From the NCBI RefSeq assembly GCF_015354405.1, contig NZ_JADKYP010000003.1:186001-250000 (forward strand): a DNA stretch of 64,000 nt, given 5' to 3'. The position numbers were made by a program, and so were the translations under genes. Source of the DNA: Nocardia sp. BSTN01. Lineage in GTDB: Bacteria; Actinomycetota; Actinomycetes; Mycobacteriales; Mycobacteriaceae. Every line of letters begins with the position of its first letter. Position 1 is the first letter of the stretch. The notes beneath the pieces were generated by a model. It was not told the DNA's origin and did not search any database. It saw only the letters and a program-made list of their open reading frames with translations. This document shows positions 53,519 through 64,000 of the stretch, in pieces.

Positions 53519-53992
53519 CTATTCGGCCCGCCACAAGCTCAGATATTCGCGCTCCTCGTCGGTGAGCCGGCGCAGCCGCTGGGTGTCGATATCGAATGCC
53601 GCGATCTGGGTGCTGGCGACCACGGCCGGCGGTGAATCCAGTGCCACGCCGTTCGCGCGGACCTCGTAGCCGATGGTGAAATCCACCGCGCGCAACTGTT
53701 CGATCCACATCGCCACATCCAGCGGCGTGTCCTCGTGCCGGAGTTGGCCGCGGTAGCGAACGTGCAGATCGGCCAGAACACAGCCGGTACGCAGCCCCGC
53801 GGTGGGCCGCTCCCCCTCGAACAGCCACGGAATACGCGCCTCCTCGAGCAACGTCACCATGCGAGCGTGGTTGATGTGCTGGAAGACGTCCATATCCGAC
53901 CACCGGACATCGACCTTCGCGTGAAAACGCTTGGGCAGGACGACGGTGCCCCCTGCCTTCGGGGCCCCGTTCACCGAGCCGACACTGGTCAC
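53519..53992 (-). CDS. Hotdog-fold acyl-CoA thioesterase
   Basis: A 157-residue thioesterase of the 4-hydroxybenzoyl-CoA type. VRWSDMDVFQHINHARMVTLLEEAR contains the catalytic Asp/His-Asn pattern (D-M-D-x-F-x-H-I-N). GGAGGTGA lies next to GTG 54001 but five bases from the in-frame GTG 53992, so the latter is the better start. Position between the Rv2474c-like gene and glutamate dehydrogenase matches M. tuberculosis (Rv2475c). The acyl-CoA substrate is unknown. Confidence 0.9.
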   Translation of the reverse strand: MTSVGSVNGAPKAGGTVVLPKRFHAKVDVRWSDMDVFQHINHARMVTLLEEARIPWLFEGERPTAGLRTGCVLADLHVRYRGQLRHEDTPLDVAMWIEQLRAVDFTIGYEVRANGVALDSPPAVVASTQIAAFDIDTQRLRRLTDEEREYLSLWRAE

Positions 53993-54136
53993 GCTGTTCA
54001 CCTCCGATCGGAATTCCGCCCGCGCGCATCGTGCGGCGTGCCTGCGCGGGCGGACGAGTAAGCCGAAGCGGCGTACGACTCCGATGTCGGGACCGCTTCG
54101 GCTAACCAGTATGCAGGTTCGGGGCTCGACCGCCGT

Positions 54137-57100
54137 TCAGCGAGGCACCTCCGACTGCGCTCCCACACCGCTGACCATGCTGCGCACCTGCCGCGCCGCG
54201 ACCGAGAGCGTCGCCAGATCGTGTGCGCCGGAGGCGAACAATTCCGACAGCGCCGCCCGCGCGCGGCCCAGCCGGGACTGGTTCTTCGACTCCCAGTACG
54301 CGATCTTCTCCTCCGCGGTCTCCTCCGGATCACCGGCCGACAGCACATCGAGGGTGAGCGACCGCAGCGACCCGTACATATCGTCGCGCAGGGCGAGCCG
54401 GGCCAGGGCATGCCAGCGATCGCCGCGCTCCAGATGGCTCACGGCCTGCAACAGCCAATCGATCTTGAGGTGCTCGTTGAGCGCGTAGTAGAGCGCACCG
54501 ACCTCTTCGCCACTGCGGTCGGTGATATCCGCGATATCGACGACATCGAGCAGCGGGAACAGGTTGAGCAGGCCGAAGACCTCGGTGGCCAGATCTTCCG
54601 GTACGCCACGCGAGACGATCTTGGCCGAGGCCTCGGACAACGTGTCGAGGTGGTGGCCACGCAACCATCCCGGGACCTTCGGCGCGAGTTCGCGGACCGG
54701 ACCGCTGTAGCGGTGGATTTCGGCGCCGACCGCGACCGGCTGCGGACGGTTGCTCAGCAACCAGCGCGACGCGCGGTCCAGGGTTCGCTTGGTTTCCAAC
54801 TCCATTTCGTCCTTCACCGCCGTCGGGACGTCGGCGGCGCGAATGCGCTGCCACAGCGAACGCAGGTCGAAGATCTGGCTGGTGGCCGCGAAGGCGCGCA
54901 CCACATCGGTCGCGCTGGCGCCGATTTCCTCGTTCAGCCGGTGCGCATAGGTGATGCCACCGAGATCGACCATCTCGTTCACCACCATCGTGGTGACGAT
55001 CTCGCGGCGCAGCCGGTGACGTTTGATGGCACCGCCGAATCGCTGGCGCAACGCCGCCGGGAAGTATTTCGGCAGCCGCGCGGCGAAGTACGCGCTGTCG
55101 GGCAGATCGCTGCCGAGGAGATCGGCCTTCAGCGACAACTTCACGTGTGCGAGGAGATTCGCCAGTTCCGGTGAGGTGAGACCGGTTCCGGCCTCCGCGC
55201 GGCGAGCGAGTTCCTTCGTCGAGGGCAGAGCTTCCAGTTCTCGATCCAGGCCACGCCGCTGTTCCAGATCCTCGATCACCCGCATGTGCACATTGAGCAT
55301 GCGCGGCGCCTCGGTGCGCGACATCCCCATCAGGTAATTCTGGGAGACGTTGTCCCGCAACACCATGTCCGAAACGTCGTCGGTCATCGAGGACAGCAGC
55401 GGGTTGCGGTCGTCGACCGACAGTTCACCGGCGGAGACGACCCCGTCCAGCAGCACCTTGATATTGACCTCGTGGTCCGAGCAGTCGACGCCGGCGGAAT
55501 TGTCGAGGGCGTCGGTATTGCATTTGCCACCGAGTTTGCAGAATTCGATTCGTCCTAATGCGGTGACGCCGAGATTGCCGCCCTCGCCGATGACCCGGAC
55601 ACGCAGATCACTCGCGTTCACGCGCACCGCGTCATTGGACTTGTCACCGACATCGCCGTTCGACTCGGTACTGGCCTTGATATAGGTACCGATCCCGCCG
55701 TTCCACAGCAATTGCACCGGCGCCCGCAGAATGGCCCGGATCATATCCGGCGGAGACAGCGATACGACATCTTCGTCGAGGCCGAGGGCGCGCCTGACCT
55801 GCGGGCTCACCGGCACGGCTTTCACGGTGCGATCCCAGACACCGCCGCCCTCGCTGATCAGTGAGGTGTCGTAATCCGCCCACGACGACCGCGCCAACCC
55901 GAACAACCGCTTCCGCTCCGCGAACGACGACCCCGCCACCGGATCCGGATCGATGAAAATATGCCGATGATCGAACGCCGCCACCAACCGAATATGCTCC
56001 GACAACAACATCCCGTTACCGAACACATCCCCCGACATATCCCCGACACCCACCACCGTGAACTCCTCACGCTGGGTATCGACATTCATCTCCGCGAAAT
56101 GCCGCTTGACACTCTCCCACGCACCCTTCGCCGTAATCCCCATCGCCTTGTGGTCATACCCCGCCGAACCACCCGACGCGAACGCATCACCCAACCAGAA
56201 ACCGTAGTGTTTGGCGACGTCGTTGGCGATATCGGAGAATGTCGCCGTCCCCTTGTCGGCCGCGACCACGAGATAGGTGTCGTCACCGTCGCGCCGCACC
56301 ACCCGCGCCGGCGGGATCACCTCGCCACTGGCGTGATCGACATTGTCGGTCACATCCAGCAGACCGCTGATGAAGGTGCGATAGCACTCCACCCCTTCGC
56401 CCTGCAGCGCCTGGCGGTCGGTCGCCGGATCGCCACTGGGCGCCGGCGGGCGCTTCACTACGAATCCGCCCTTCGCGCCCACGGGCACGATCACCGCGTT
56501 CTTCACCGCCTGCGCCTTCACCAGACCCAGGATCTCGGTCCGGAAATCCTCCAGGCGATCCGACCAGCGCAGACCACCGCGCGCCACCGGGCCGAACCGC
56601 AGATGGACGCCCTCGACCCGCGGCGAGTACACGAAGATCTCGAACTGCGGCCGCGGACGCGGTAGCTCCGAAATCGCGTGCGGCTCAACCTTCATCGACA
56701 GATACTCACGCGGCCGTCCATCGGCGTCGACCACGTAGTAGTTGGTGCGCAGCGTGGCGGTGACGACACCGACAATGGCTCGCAGAATACGGTCGGCGTC
56801 CAGGCTCACGACCTCGTTGATCCGTTTCCGCACCGCGGCACGCAGCTCGTCCGCACGGTCGGACGAGGCCGAATCGGGATCGAACATCGCCTCGAACAGT
56901 CCGACGAACAACCGCGCGATATCCGGTGAGGCGAGCAGAACGCGAGCGATATTGGCCTGACTGTACGGAAAGTCCGCCTGCTGCAAGTACTTCGAATAGG
57001 CGCGCAGGATCGATACCGACCGCCATTGCAGTCCGGCACGCAGTACCAACTCGTTGAGCGGATCGCTTTCCGCCCGGCCGTGCCAGAGGGCGTCGAACGC

Positions 57101-59038
57101 CTCGGTGAAGCGCTCCCGCAACCCGCGTTCCTGTGCATGGAGGACATCGAGCCGGTCGGCGGTCTCCACCAATTCGGCATCCATGTTGCGGTCCAACGAC
57201 ATTCGCAGCAGGTCGGGTCGCGCCTGCAAGCCGAAGTCGTAGATCCACGCCATCCTGCCGTCGCCGAACTCGACCTCGTAGGGCCGTTCGTCGACCACCT
57301 CCACACCCAGGCTCTGCAGCAGCGGCAGCACCTGGCTCAGCGAGATACCGCCACCGACGTACAGGGTGAAACGCCACGACCCGGGCTCGGCACCCGGCCT
57401 GCGATACAGATGCTGATCGATGGCCTCGCCGTCGAGGCGCTCCAGCCGAACGATATCGGCCAGCGCCCGGGAGGGCTCGAAATCCTCCTTGTACCCGTCC
57501 GGCAGCGCGGCCGCATAGCGTTGCACCACAGCGGGATCCAGCACCGTGGACCGGGCCACCTCGTCGCGCAGGTGATCGTCCCAGGTGCGGCTGGCCTCGG
57601 CGAGCAGATTCTGAATCCGCAACCGATTGGTCTCGGACGTATCCACCCGCGTCCCCGGTTCGGGGAGATGGACGGTGAAATACACACTGGCGAGCTCGTT
57701 TTCGGACACCCGCGCCGAATAGTCGATCGAGACACCGCCCAGCTCGCGAACCAGGATGTCCTGAATCTCGAGCCGAACCCGGGTGGTGTAGCGGTCGCGC
57801 GGCAGGTACACCATCGCGGCGACGAAACGGCCGTAGGAGTCCTGGCGAAGGAACAACCGCACCTGCCGGCGCATGCCCACGCTGAGTACGGCGCTGGCGG
57901 TCCGCCGCATCGTATCGATATCCGAGGAGAACAGTTCGGTGCGGGGGAAGGCCTGGATCACCTCGAGCATCGCCTGGCCCGAAAACGATTCCAGATCGAA
58001 TCCGCACTGTTCGATCACGGTACGCACGCGCCGGGCGATCACCGGAATGTCGAGCACGTTCTCGTGCAGGGCGGCGACGGTGAACACGCCGATGAACAGA
58101 TGTTCGCCGACAACCGTCCCGGAGGCGTCCGCCTCGGCGACGCCGATGAAGTACGGATAGACCGAGCGGTGCACCGTTGCCGGGACCAGTCCCTGGGTGA
58201 GCATCAGCAGCGGGCGGCGGCCGTTGTGAACCGGAACCTGGAAGTCGGTGCCGACATCGGGCCGCAGGACACCGAGGCAACTGTCCGGCACGACAATGGA
58301 TTTCGCCTCCGCGCCCACCATGGGGCGGCGTTGGTAACGGGCGTAGCCGAGGAGGGTGAAGTGCCCATCGGCCAACCAGCGCAGCAGGTGAGCGCAGTCC
58401 ACCAGATCGGTGGTCGGGTACGGCGAGGACCCCTCATCCGCCGTCCGGATCAGCTCGTGGGCGAGGCGATCCTGCACCGCGCGCATCGCCTCGGTATCGC
58501 TGATGACCTGCCGCACGTCGGTGAGCACATCGGGCACCTCGGACTCGATGCGTTCGAGAACGTCCCGGCTCGTGGAGGGGTGCAACTGGACGTGGATCCA
58601 GGATTCCCGCAGGCCGGTGACGCCGTTGCCGTCGACCTCGTGCGGGGCCGCGGAGTGCAACCGGCCCTCGTCGTCGCGCATCACCTCGAAGATCGGGTGG
58701 ATCACTTCGCTGACGGTGACGCCGATCCGGGTCAGGGCGGACGCCACCGACTCGACCAGCAGACGCATATCGTCGGTCACCAGTTGCACCGCCGCGCCGA
58801 TGCCGCTGCCGTCGTCCGGGTGGTAGACCCGCACGCGCGCCGTGCCCGCAGGGCGTTGCAAGCCCAGTTCGAGATGCCTTCGGAAGACCAGCGCCGAACT
58901 TCCGGTGATCCCACAGTCCACATCGCCGGCATCCACGTGACGGAAGTACGCCGACTCGAGCGTTGCGAGTTCTCCCCGCAGCGGCTCCGGCAGACTCTCC
59001 GCCCACGCGTTACTGGACAATTCGGACGAGACCGTCAT
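54137..59038 (-). CDS. gdh: NAD-specific glutamate dehydrogenase, large (L_180-type) form
   Basis: A 1633-residue enzyme that deaminates glutamate to 2-oxoglutarate and ammonia, linking nitrogen and carbon flow. The N-terminal 600 residues are ACT-like regulatory segments. The catalytic domain begins at about 800 with RGGLRWSDRLEDFRTEILG and the substrate lysine region KNAVIVPVGAKGGFV; the NAD-binding part contains VIGEGGNLGVTALGR. The M. tuberculosis counterpart (Rv2476c) is of similar length and lies in the same place. The segment from about 55,870 to 56,210 has markedly different synonymous codon choice. ATG 59038 was chosen over 59074. Confidence 0.95.
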   Translation of the reverse strand: MTVSSELSSNAWAESLPEPLRGELATLESAYFRHVDAGDVDCGITGSSALVFRRHLELGLQRPAGTARVRVYHPDDGSGIGAAVQLVTDDMRLLVESVASALTRIGVTVSEVIHPIFEVMRDDEGRLHSAAPHEVDGNGVTGLRESWIHVQLHPSTSRDVLERIESEVPDVLTDVRQVISDTEAMRAVQDRLAHELIRTADEGSSPYPTTDLVDCAHLLRWLADGHFTLLGYARYQRRPMVGAEAKSIVVPDSCLGVLRPDVGTDFQVPVHNGRRPLLMLTQGLVPATVHRSVYPYFIGVAEADASGTVVGEHLFIGVFTVAALHENVLDIPVIARRVRTVIEQCGFDLESFSGQAMLEVIQAFPRTELFSSDIDTMRRTASAVLSVGMRRQVRLFLRQDSYGRFVAAMVYLPRDRYTTRVRLEIQDILVRELGGVSIDYSARVSENELASVYFTVHLPEPGTRVDTSETNRLRIQNLLAEASRTWDDHLRDEVARSTVLDPAVVQRYAAALPDGYKEDFEPSRALADIVRLERLDGEAIDQHLYRRPGAEPGSWRFTLYVGGGISLSQVLPLLQSLGVEVVDERPYEVEFGDGRMAWIYDFGLQARPDLLRMSLDRNMDAELVETADRLDVLHAQERGLRERFTEAFDALWHGRAESDPLNELVLRAGLQWRSVSILRAYSKYLQQADFPYSQANIARVLLASPDIARLFVGLFEAMFDPDSASSDRADELRAAVRKRINEVVSLDADRILRAIVGVVTATLRTNYYVVDADGRPREYLSMKVEPHAISELPRPRPQFEIFVYSPRVEGVHLRFGPVARGGLRWSDRLEDFRTEILGLVKAQAVKNAVIVPVGAKGGFVVKRPPAPSGDPATDRQALQGEGVECYRTFISGLLDVTDNVDHASGEVIPPARVVRRDGDDTYLVVAADKGTATFSDIANDVAKHYGFWLGDAFASGGSAGYDHKAMGITAKGAWESVKRHFAEMNVDTQREEFTVVGVGDMSGDVFGNGMLLSEHIRLVAAFDHRHIFIDPDPVAGSSFAERKRLFGLARSSWADYDTSLISEGGGVWDRTVKAVPVSPQVRRALGLDEDVVSLSPPDMIRAILRAPVQLLWNGGIGTYIKASTESNGDVGDKSNDAVRVNASDLRVRVIGEGGNLGVTALGRIEFCKLGGKCNTDALDNSAGVDCSDHEVNIKVLLDGVVSAGELSVDDRNPLLSSMTDDVSDMVLRDNVSQNYLMGMSRTEAPRMLNVHMRVIEDLEQRRGLDRELEALPSTKELARRAEAGTGLTSPELANLLAHVKLSLKADLLGSDLPDSAYFAARLPKYFPAALRQRFGGAIKRHRLRREIVTTMVVNEMVDLGGITYAHRLNEEIGASATDVVRAFAATSQIFDLRSLWQRIRAADVPTAVKDEMELETKRTLDRASRWLLSNRPQPVAVGAEIHRYSGPVRELAPKVPGWLRGHHLDTLSEASAKIVSRGVPEDLATEVFGLLNLFPLLDVVDIADITDRSGEEVGALYYALNEHLKIDWLLQAVSHLERGDRWHALARLALRDDMYGSLRSLTLDVLSAGDPEETAEEKIAYWESKNQSRLGRARAALSELFASGAHDLATLSVAARQVRSMVSGVGAQSEVPR

Positions 59039-59093
59039 TTTTTCGCCAACTCCCTCGGATCGGTTCCGCAACAAAGTGACGCCGGAGTCGAGA

Positions 59094-59155
59094 GTAGCTG
59101 GGCAGCCGAGGCGCCGGGGTGGATTCCTTCTAAACCCTCGGCGACGCTCAGCTAC
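59094..59155. promoter_or_regulatory. Nested inverted repeats between ettA and gdh
   Basis: GTAGCTG (59094-59100) pairs with CAGCTAC (59149-59155), and inside it GCCGAGG (59105-59111) pairs with CCTCGGC (59136-59142), leaving a 24-base apical loop. It lies 56 bases upstream of the gdh start and 128 bases past the ettA stop on the same strand, so it could be a structured gdh leader or an ettA terminator. Confidence 0.45.
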
Positions 59156-59283
59156 CTCGAACGGGCCGGTTGGTACGCCCGTGCTCGCAGCCTACGCCGA
59201 GACCGGGGTAGGCCGCGATGACGTTGCGCCCCAGCATGATTGACGCACGTCCGGGTGGTCGGCCGACTGCGCGAGCCGGAAAA

Positions 59284-60960
<1,677 letters not shown>

Positions 60961-61545
60961 GTAGGAAAGCCTATCGGTGTCGGAACCAGTGGGTCGAAAC
61001 GGAGGACCGCGCGAGCGGAGCAGAGGTAACGGTAGTCGTCCGGCGTCGGCGGCCGCCGCGGAGACCGGATCGACGGTAGTCGATCCCGTGCCCGCCGCTG
61101 GGCCGGACTCGCCCGGCGGCGCCTCGGGCGCTGCGTCGTCCCCTCCGGGAACAACGTGGAGGTCCGGGCCGGAGTTCCGCGCGCCGCCCCGCCGCATCAC
61201 CGGAGCCGTACAACGGCCCAGGTCGGGACCCAGCGCGGCGGCTCGCATCTCGAGGTCGTGGCGTTGCACACCTTCCCTGGTCCGGTACTCGTTGGTGCGC
61301 AGCTGACCGTAGGCGATGATCGGATCGCCGCGACGGATGGAGGCGTCGACCCCCTCCACCAGCCGCCGCCAGCAGGTCACCGTCAGGAACAAGGTGCCGC
61401 TGTCCACCCAGCCGCCGGTATCGCGATCGAAGCGGCGGGCATTGCTGGCCATCCGGAAACTGACCACCTGCTCCCCACCGGGCAGACTCCGCCGTACCGG
61501 ATGTGTGACGACGGTGCCGATGACGGCGGTATTCGCCTCGTACAT
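60961..61545 (-). CDS. ssb: Single-stranded DNA-binding protein paralogue, frame open into ettA
   Basis: OB-fold protein. YEANTAVIGTVVTHPVRRSL, VVSFRMASNARRFD and LFLTVTCWRRLVEGVDASIR are the first strands of the SSB domain (1-110). The tail is Gly/Pro/Ala-rich and lacks the acidic DDxPF tip of the main SSB, as expected for an SsbB-type paralogue (Rv2478c position). No stop codon occurs before the ettA ATG: the frame continues ...TDRLSY-MAEFIYQ, giving a possible 753-residue SSB-EttA fusion. The end given here is only the start of ettA. GGGGGA lies six bases before ATG 61545. Confidence 0.85.
60968..60973 (-). promoter_or_regulatory. -10 element TAGGCT, probable internal leaderless promoter of ettA
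   Basis: On the minus strand TAGGCT is followed by TTCCTAC (seven bases) and ATG 60960. It would let ettA be made as a separate protein although ssb reads into it. Confidence 0.5.
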
Positions 61546-61699
61546 GGTTGTCCCCCTTCACGTTTCCACTGTCCCCGTCCGTGGCGCCTCGGCCGCCGTG
61601 ACTTGTTCAGCGTCGCCGATTTCGCGGTTCGTCACCAGTGCCGAATGCGGATATGTGGACAACTCACGCAGGTGTGAACAGACGTCGTTTCCGACGTCC

Positions 61700-62650
61700 C
61701 TAGAGGTTGCTCACGTCCGTATTGGCGCCGCACAGCACGATCACCGGCCGCTCGCCGGGTTCCGGGACATAGGCCCCGGTCTGCAGGGCGGCCAGCGCCA
61801 CCGCGCCCGCCGGCTCCACGACCAGACGGAATTCGCGCCACAGATATTCGCGCGCCATCGCGATCGCATCGTCGCTCACCAGGACCGAGCCGACGCCGTA
61901 GCGGATCGCGGTGTCGAGTGCGATGTCACCGATCCTGGTCGCGCCCAGCGCATCGGCCGCGATGCTGTCGACCGGCACATCGACCGGGCGCCCCGCCGAC
62001 AACGCCGCGTACAGCGTCGGCGCGCCCTTGGGTTCGACGCCGATCACCCGCGACCGTGGACCGAGCGCGATGGCGATACCGGCCATCAGTCCCCCGCCGC
62101 CGACCGCCATCAGCACCGGCGGCCGCCCGCGCACCTGGCGTTCGATCTCGAGTCCGACCACACCGGCCCCGGCGACCACCGCGGGCAGATCGTAGGCGTG
62201 CAGTTGCAGCGCGTTGCGCTCCGCGGTCACCGCGTCGGCGTGGCGTTTGGATTCGGCATAGGTCGTTCCGTGCCACAGCACTTCCGCGCCGTATCCCCAC
62301 ATCGCCGCGACCTTGGTGTGCGGTGCGGTTTCCGGGACGACGACGGTACAGGGGCGCCCGCGCAGCGCACAGGCCAGCGCCGCGGCGATACCGGCATTAC
62401 CACCCGAGGCGATCACCACCGGCCGGCCGTCGTCCGCCGACTGCAGCAGCGCGTTCAGGCTGCCCCGCAGCTTGAACGTGCCGCCGTGCTGCAGATGTTC
62501 GAGCTTCAGAGTGACCTTGACCGGCCCCCCGGGACCGGCCACCTCGGTGTGGAACACGGGCGTGACCCGCACGTCGTTACCCAGCCGCTCGCGGGCGGCC
62601 CGGATGTCGGCGCGAAACAAGCGCGGAATCCGCGCGGGCGCCTCGGTCAC
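61700..62650 (-). CDS. PLP-dependent threonine/serine dehydratase-like enzyme
   Basis: A 316-residue fold-type II PLP enzyme. The PLP lysine is Lys60 in GGTFKLRGS, SGGNAG (82-87) binds the substrate carboxylate, and the glycine-rich phosphate cup is VGGGGLMAG (about 178-186). It lacks the C-terminal ACT-like regulatory domain of biosynthetic IlvA, so it fits catabolic threonine dehydratase or serine/threonine ammonia-lyase-like proteins. GTG 62650 overlaps the upstream CtaG/CopD stop (GTGA), so the two are translationally coupled, an unexpected pairing. Confidence 0.87.
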   Translation of the reverse strand: MTEAPARIPRLFRADIRAARERLGNDVRVTPVFHTEVAGPGGPVKVTLKLEHLQHGGTFKLRGSLNALLQSADDGRPVVIASGGNAGIAAALACALRGRPCTVVVPETAPHTKVAAMWGYGAEVLWHGTTYAESKRHADAVTAERNALQLHAYDLPAVVAGAGVVGLEIERQVRGRPPVLMAVGGGGLMAGIAIALGPRSRVIGVEPKGAPTLYAALSAGRPVDVPVDSIAADALGATRIGDIALDTAIRYGVGSVLVSDDAIAMAREYLWREFRLVVEPAGAVALAALQTGAYVPEPGERPVIVLCGANTDVSNL

Positions 62651-64000
62651 GGCTTCACCTCGCGGTCGCGTTTCGCCAGTTCGGCGAACATGGCGTTGTG
62701 CGCGGCGAGGGCGGCGTCGTGGTCGCGCTCGGCGGCCCGGTCGAAGCGTTTGGCCGTGCGGTCGTCGCTGCGCGACCACTGCACCAGCAGGGCCAGCATC
62801 ACGAGGACCAGTGGAATCTCACCGCTGGCCCAGGCCAGACCGCCGCCGGTGCGCTGATCGCCGAGCAGATCGGTATTCCAGCTCAATCCGAGCCCGCGAT
62901 AGAACCACTCGCCCATCACCGTGGTCATGCTCATCAGGGCGACGCCGAAGAACGCGTGGAACGGAAGCGATCCGAACACCATGCCGACCTTCGTGAGCGG
63001 CTGCACCTGGCGTGGTTTGGGGTCGATACCGAGAACGACCCAGTAGAACAGGTAGCCCGAGACCAGGAAGTGCAGATTCATCGCCAGGTGGGCGCCGTGC
63101 TCGCCGACCACCGCATCGAAGATGCCGCCCAGGTACAGCGCGTAGAAGCCGAGGATGAACAACGCCGCAGCGACGGCCGGCTGAGTCAGGAAACGGGACA
63201 CCGGATTGTGCACCGCGGCCAGCACCCATTCACGCGGTCCGGGCGGTGCGTCCCGACCGGCGGCGGGCAGGGCGCGCAGGGCCAGCAGCACCGGTCCACC
63301 CAGTGCGAACAGCACCGGCGCCAGCATCGACAGCAGCATGTGCTGGGCCATGTGCACGCTGAACATGGCCGGGGCGTAGCGGCCCACCCCGGAACTGGTG
63401 GCGATCAGCAGCACCGCGCAGCCGCACAGCCACGCGACGGTCCGGCCGACCGGCCAGGCGTCGCCGCGGGCGCGCAGTCGGCGCACGCCCACCAGATACA
63501 GCACCGCCAGCACAATGGCGAGCGTGCCGAACATGATGTCGAACCGCCAGTCGAACAGGATGCGGGCGGCGGTCGGCGGCCCGGCGAGGTTGTAGCCGAG
63601 TTCCACCTCCGCGGGCGAGGGCACCCGTTTCAGATCCGGCGGCGGGGTGCGGCCCAGTCCGACGGCCAGTCCGATCGTGGCCGCGAAGATCAGCACCTCG
63701 ACTCCGGCATAGCTGATCAGGGCCGAGCGGTCACGAGGATTGTCGGCCAGCGCGGGAAGAGCGCGGCGGCGCTGCAGGAAGCCCGCGATACCGAGCAGGC
63801 AGAGTGCGACCGTCTTCGCGATCACCAGCCGGCCGTAGGTGGTGGTGAACAGTTCGTCCCACGGCACCCGCACCCAGGCATTGAGCACGCCCGAGACCGC
63901 GACGACCGCGAACGCGCACGTCGCGACCAAGGAGAATCGCCGGGCGGCGAGACCGGTGTATTTTCCGCCTCGCATGGCGTAGGCGAGTACCGCGAACAGG
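62647..64000 (-). CDS. CopD/CtaG-type copper-related membrane protein (cut by window edge)
   Basis: Partial gene: the frame is open to the right edge with no start visible (an internal ATG at 63975 is preceded by in-frame codons). The first half visible is CopD-like (LVIAKTVALCLLGIAGFLQR). The second half is a caa3_CtaG domain of about seven helices with MFSVHMAQHMLLSMLAPV and LHFLVSGYLFYWVVLG, whose histidines are candidate copper ligands. This fusion architecture occurs in mycobacteria (Rv0102-like, about 660 residues). The role is copper handling or cytochrome oxidase copper delivery. The tail is cytosolic and basic. Confidence 0.87.
   Translation of the reverse strand, partial: LFAVLAYAMRGGKYTGLAARRFSLVATCAFAVVAVSGVLNAWVRVPWDELFTTTYGRLVIAKTVALCLLGIAGFLQRRRALPALADNPRDRSALISYAGVEVLIFAATIGLAVGLGRTPPPDLKRVPSPAEVELGYNLAGPPTAARILFDWRFDIMFGTLAIVLAVLYLVGVRRLRARGDAWPVGRTVAWLCGCAVLLIATSSGVGRYAPAMFSVHMAQHMLLSMLAPVLFALGGPVLLALRALPAAGRDAPPGPREWVLAAVHNPVSRFLTQPAVAAALFILGFYALYLGGIFDAVVGEHGAHLAMNLHFLVSGYLFYWVVLGIDPKPRQVQPLTKVGMVFGSLPFHAFFGVALMSMTTVMGEWFYRGLGLSWNTDLLGDQRTGGGLAWASGEIPLVLVMLALLVQWSRSDDRTAKRFDRAAERDHDAALAAHNAMFAELAKRDREVKP

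Noticed and set aside
52833-54029. 398-codon frame suggesting a fused protein with the Rv2474c-like gene
   Set aside because: Its first 180 codons are the thioesterase gene read out of frame; the real gene starts at 53486 after the thioesterase stop.

Overview
The window is about 70% G+C, reads densely on both strands, and looks like a chromosomal segment of a Nocardia-type actinobacterium (order Mycobacteriales). Evidence is the mycothiol-linked protein families, a KstR-type steroid operator, many leaderless genes, and gene order. From about 15.7 kb to 61.5 kb the genes follow, with insertions, the order I recall for Mycobacterium tuberculosis Rv2457c-Rv2478c: clpX, clpP2, clpP1, tig, nei1, rpiB, Rv2466c-like DsbA protein, pepN, Rv2468c-like, aglA, glbO, HNH endonuclease, Rv2474c-like, thioesterase, giant NAD-glutamate dehydrogenase, ettA and ssb. 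The species is an inference.

Layout. 0-15.6 kb is accessory: the cut end of glpD, a patatin lipase, a two-domain VOC protein, two separate molybdopterin oxidoreductases (one followed by a HxlR regulator, the other by fdhD), three MarR regulators with operator-like dyads over their own promoters, an MFS exporter, a ketosteroid isomerase under a KstR-type operator, and mycothiol or AhpD-like detoxification proteins. 15.7-21.1 kb is the core protein quality-control block: tig-clpP1-clpP2-clpX plus an FKBP lipoprotein. 21.3-30.1 kb holds phosphoketolase, a degenerate condensation-domain fragment, a NUDIX hydrolase, a PMT-type glycosyltransferase, a DEAD-box helicase, a guanidine-III riboswitch controlling a sugE/gdx exporter, and tRNA-Gly and tRNA-Pro. 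30.8-35.4 kb has a GGDEF protein, a Gly/Asp-rich membrane protein, and a PAP2-type phosphotransferase coupled to a GT87 mannosyltransferase. 35.4-45.5 kb has nei, rpiB, an M48 protease, a DsbA-like oxidoreductase, a flavin reductase, an ECF42-type sigma factor with its DGPF partner, purC and pepN.

45.5-47.7 kb is the most striking part: a second ClpP pair whose second member has lost its catalytic serine, preceded by a 38-bp near-perfect palindrome, and followed by a ClgR/PopR-type regulator that ends in Ala-Ala. The nine-base core GCTNACAGC occurs twice in the palindrome, once in the regulator's own promoter and once upstream of clpP1, so one circuit appears to link both Clp systems. 47.8-53.5 kb holds the aglA-glbO-HNH block, inverted relative to M. 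tuberculosis as I remember it. 53.5-61.5 kb carries thioesterase, glutamate dehydrogenase, ettA and ssb. The last two share one uninterrupted frame. The right edge cuts a CopD/CtaG membrane protein that is translationally coupled to a threonine-dehydratase-like enzyme.

Start codons were placed by Shine-Dalgarno position where one is visible. About a dozen genes instead have a TANNNT hexamer 6-7 bases before the start, the expected geometry of leaderless transcripts. Functions are assigned from motifs read by eye. No database search was run.
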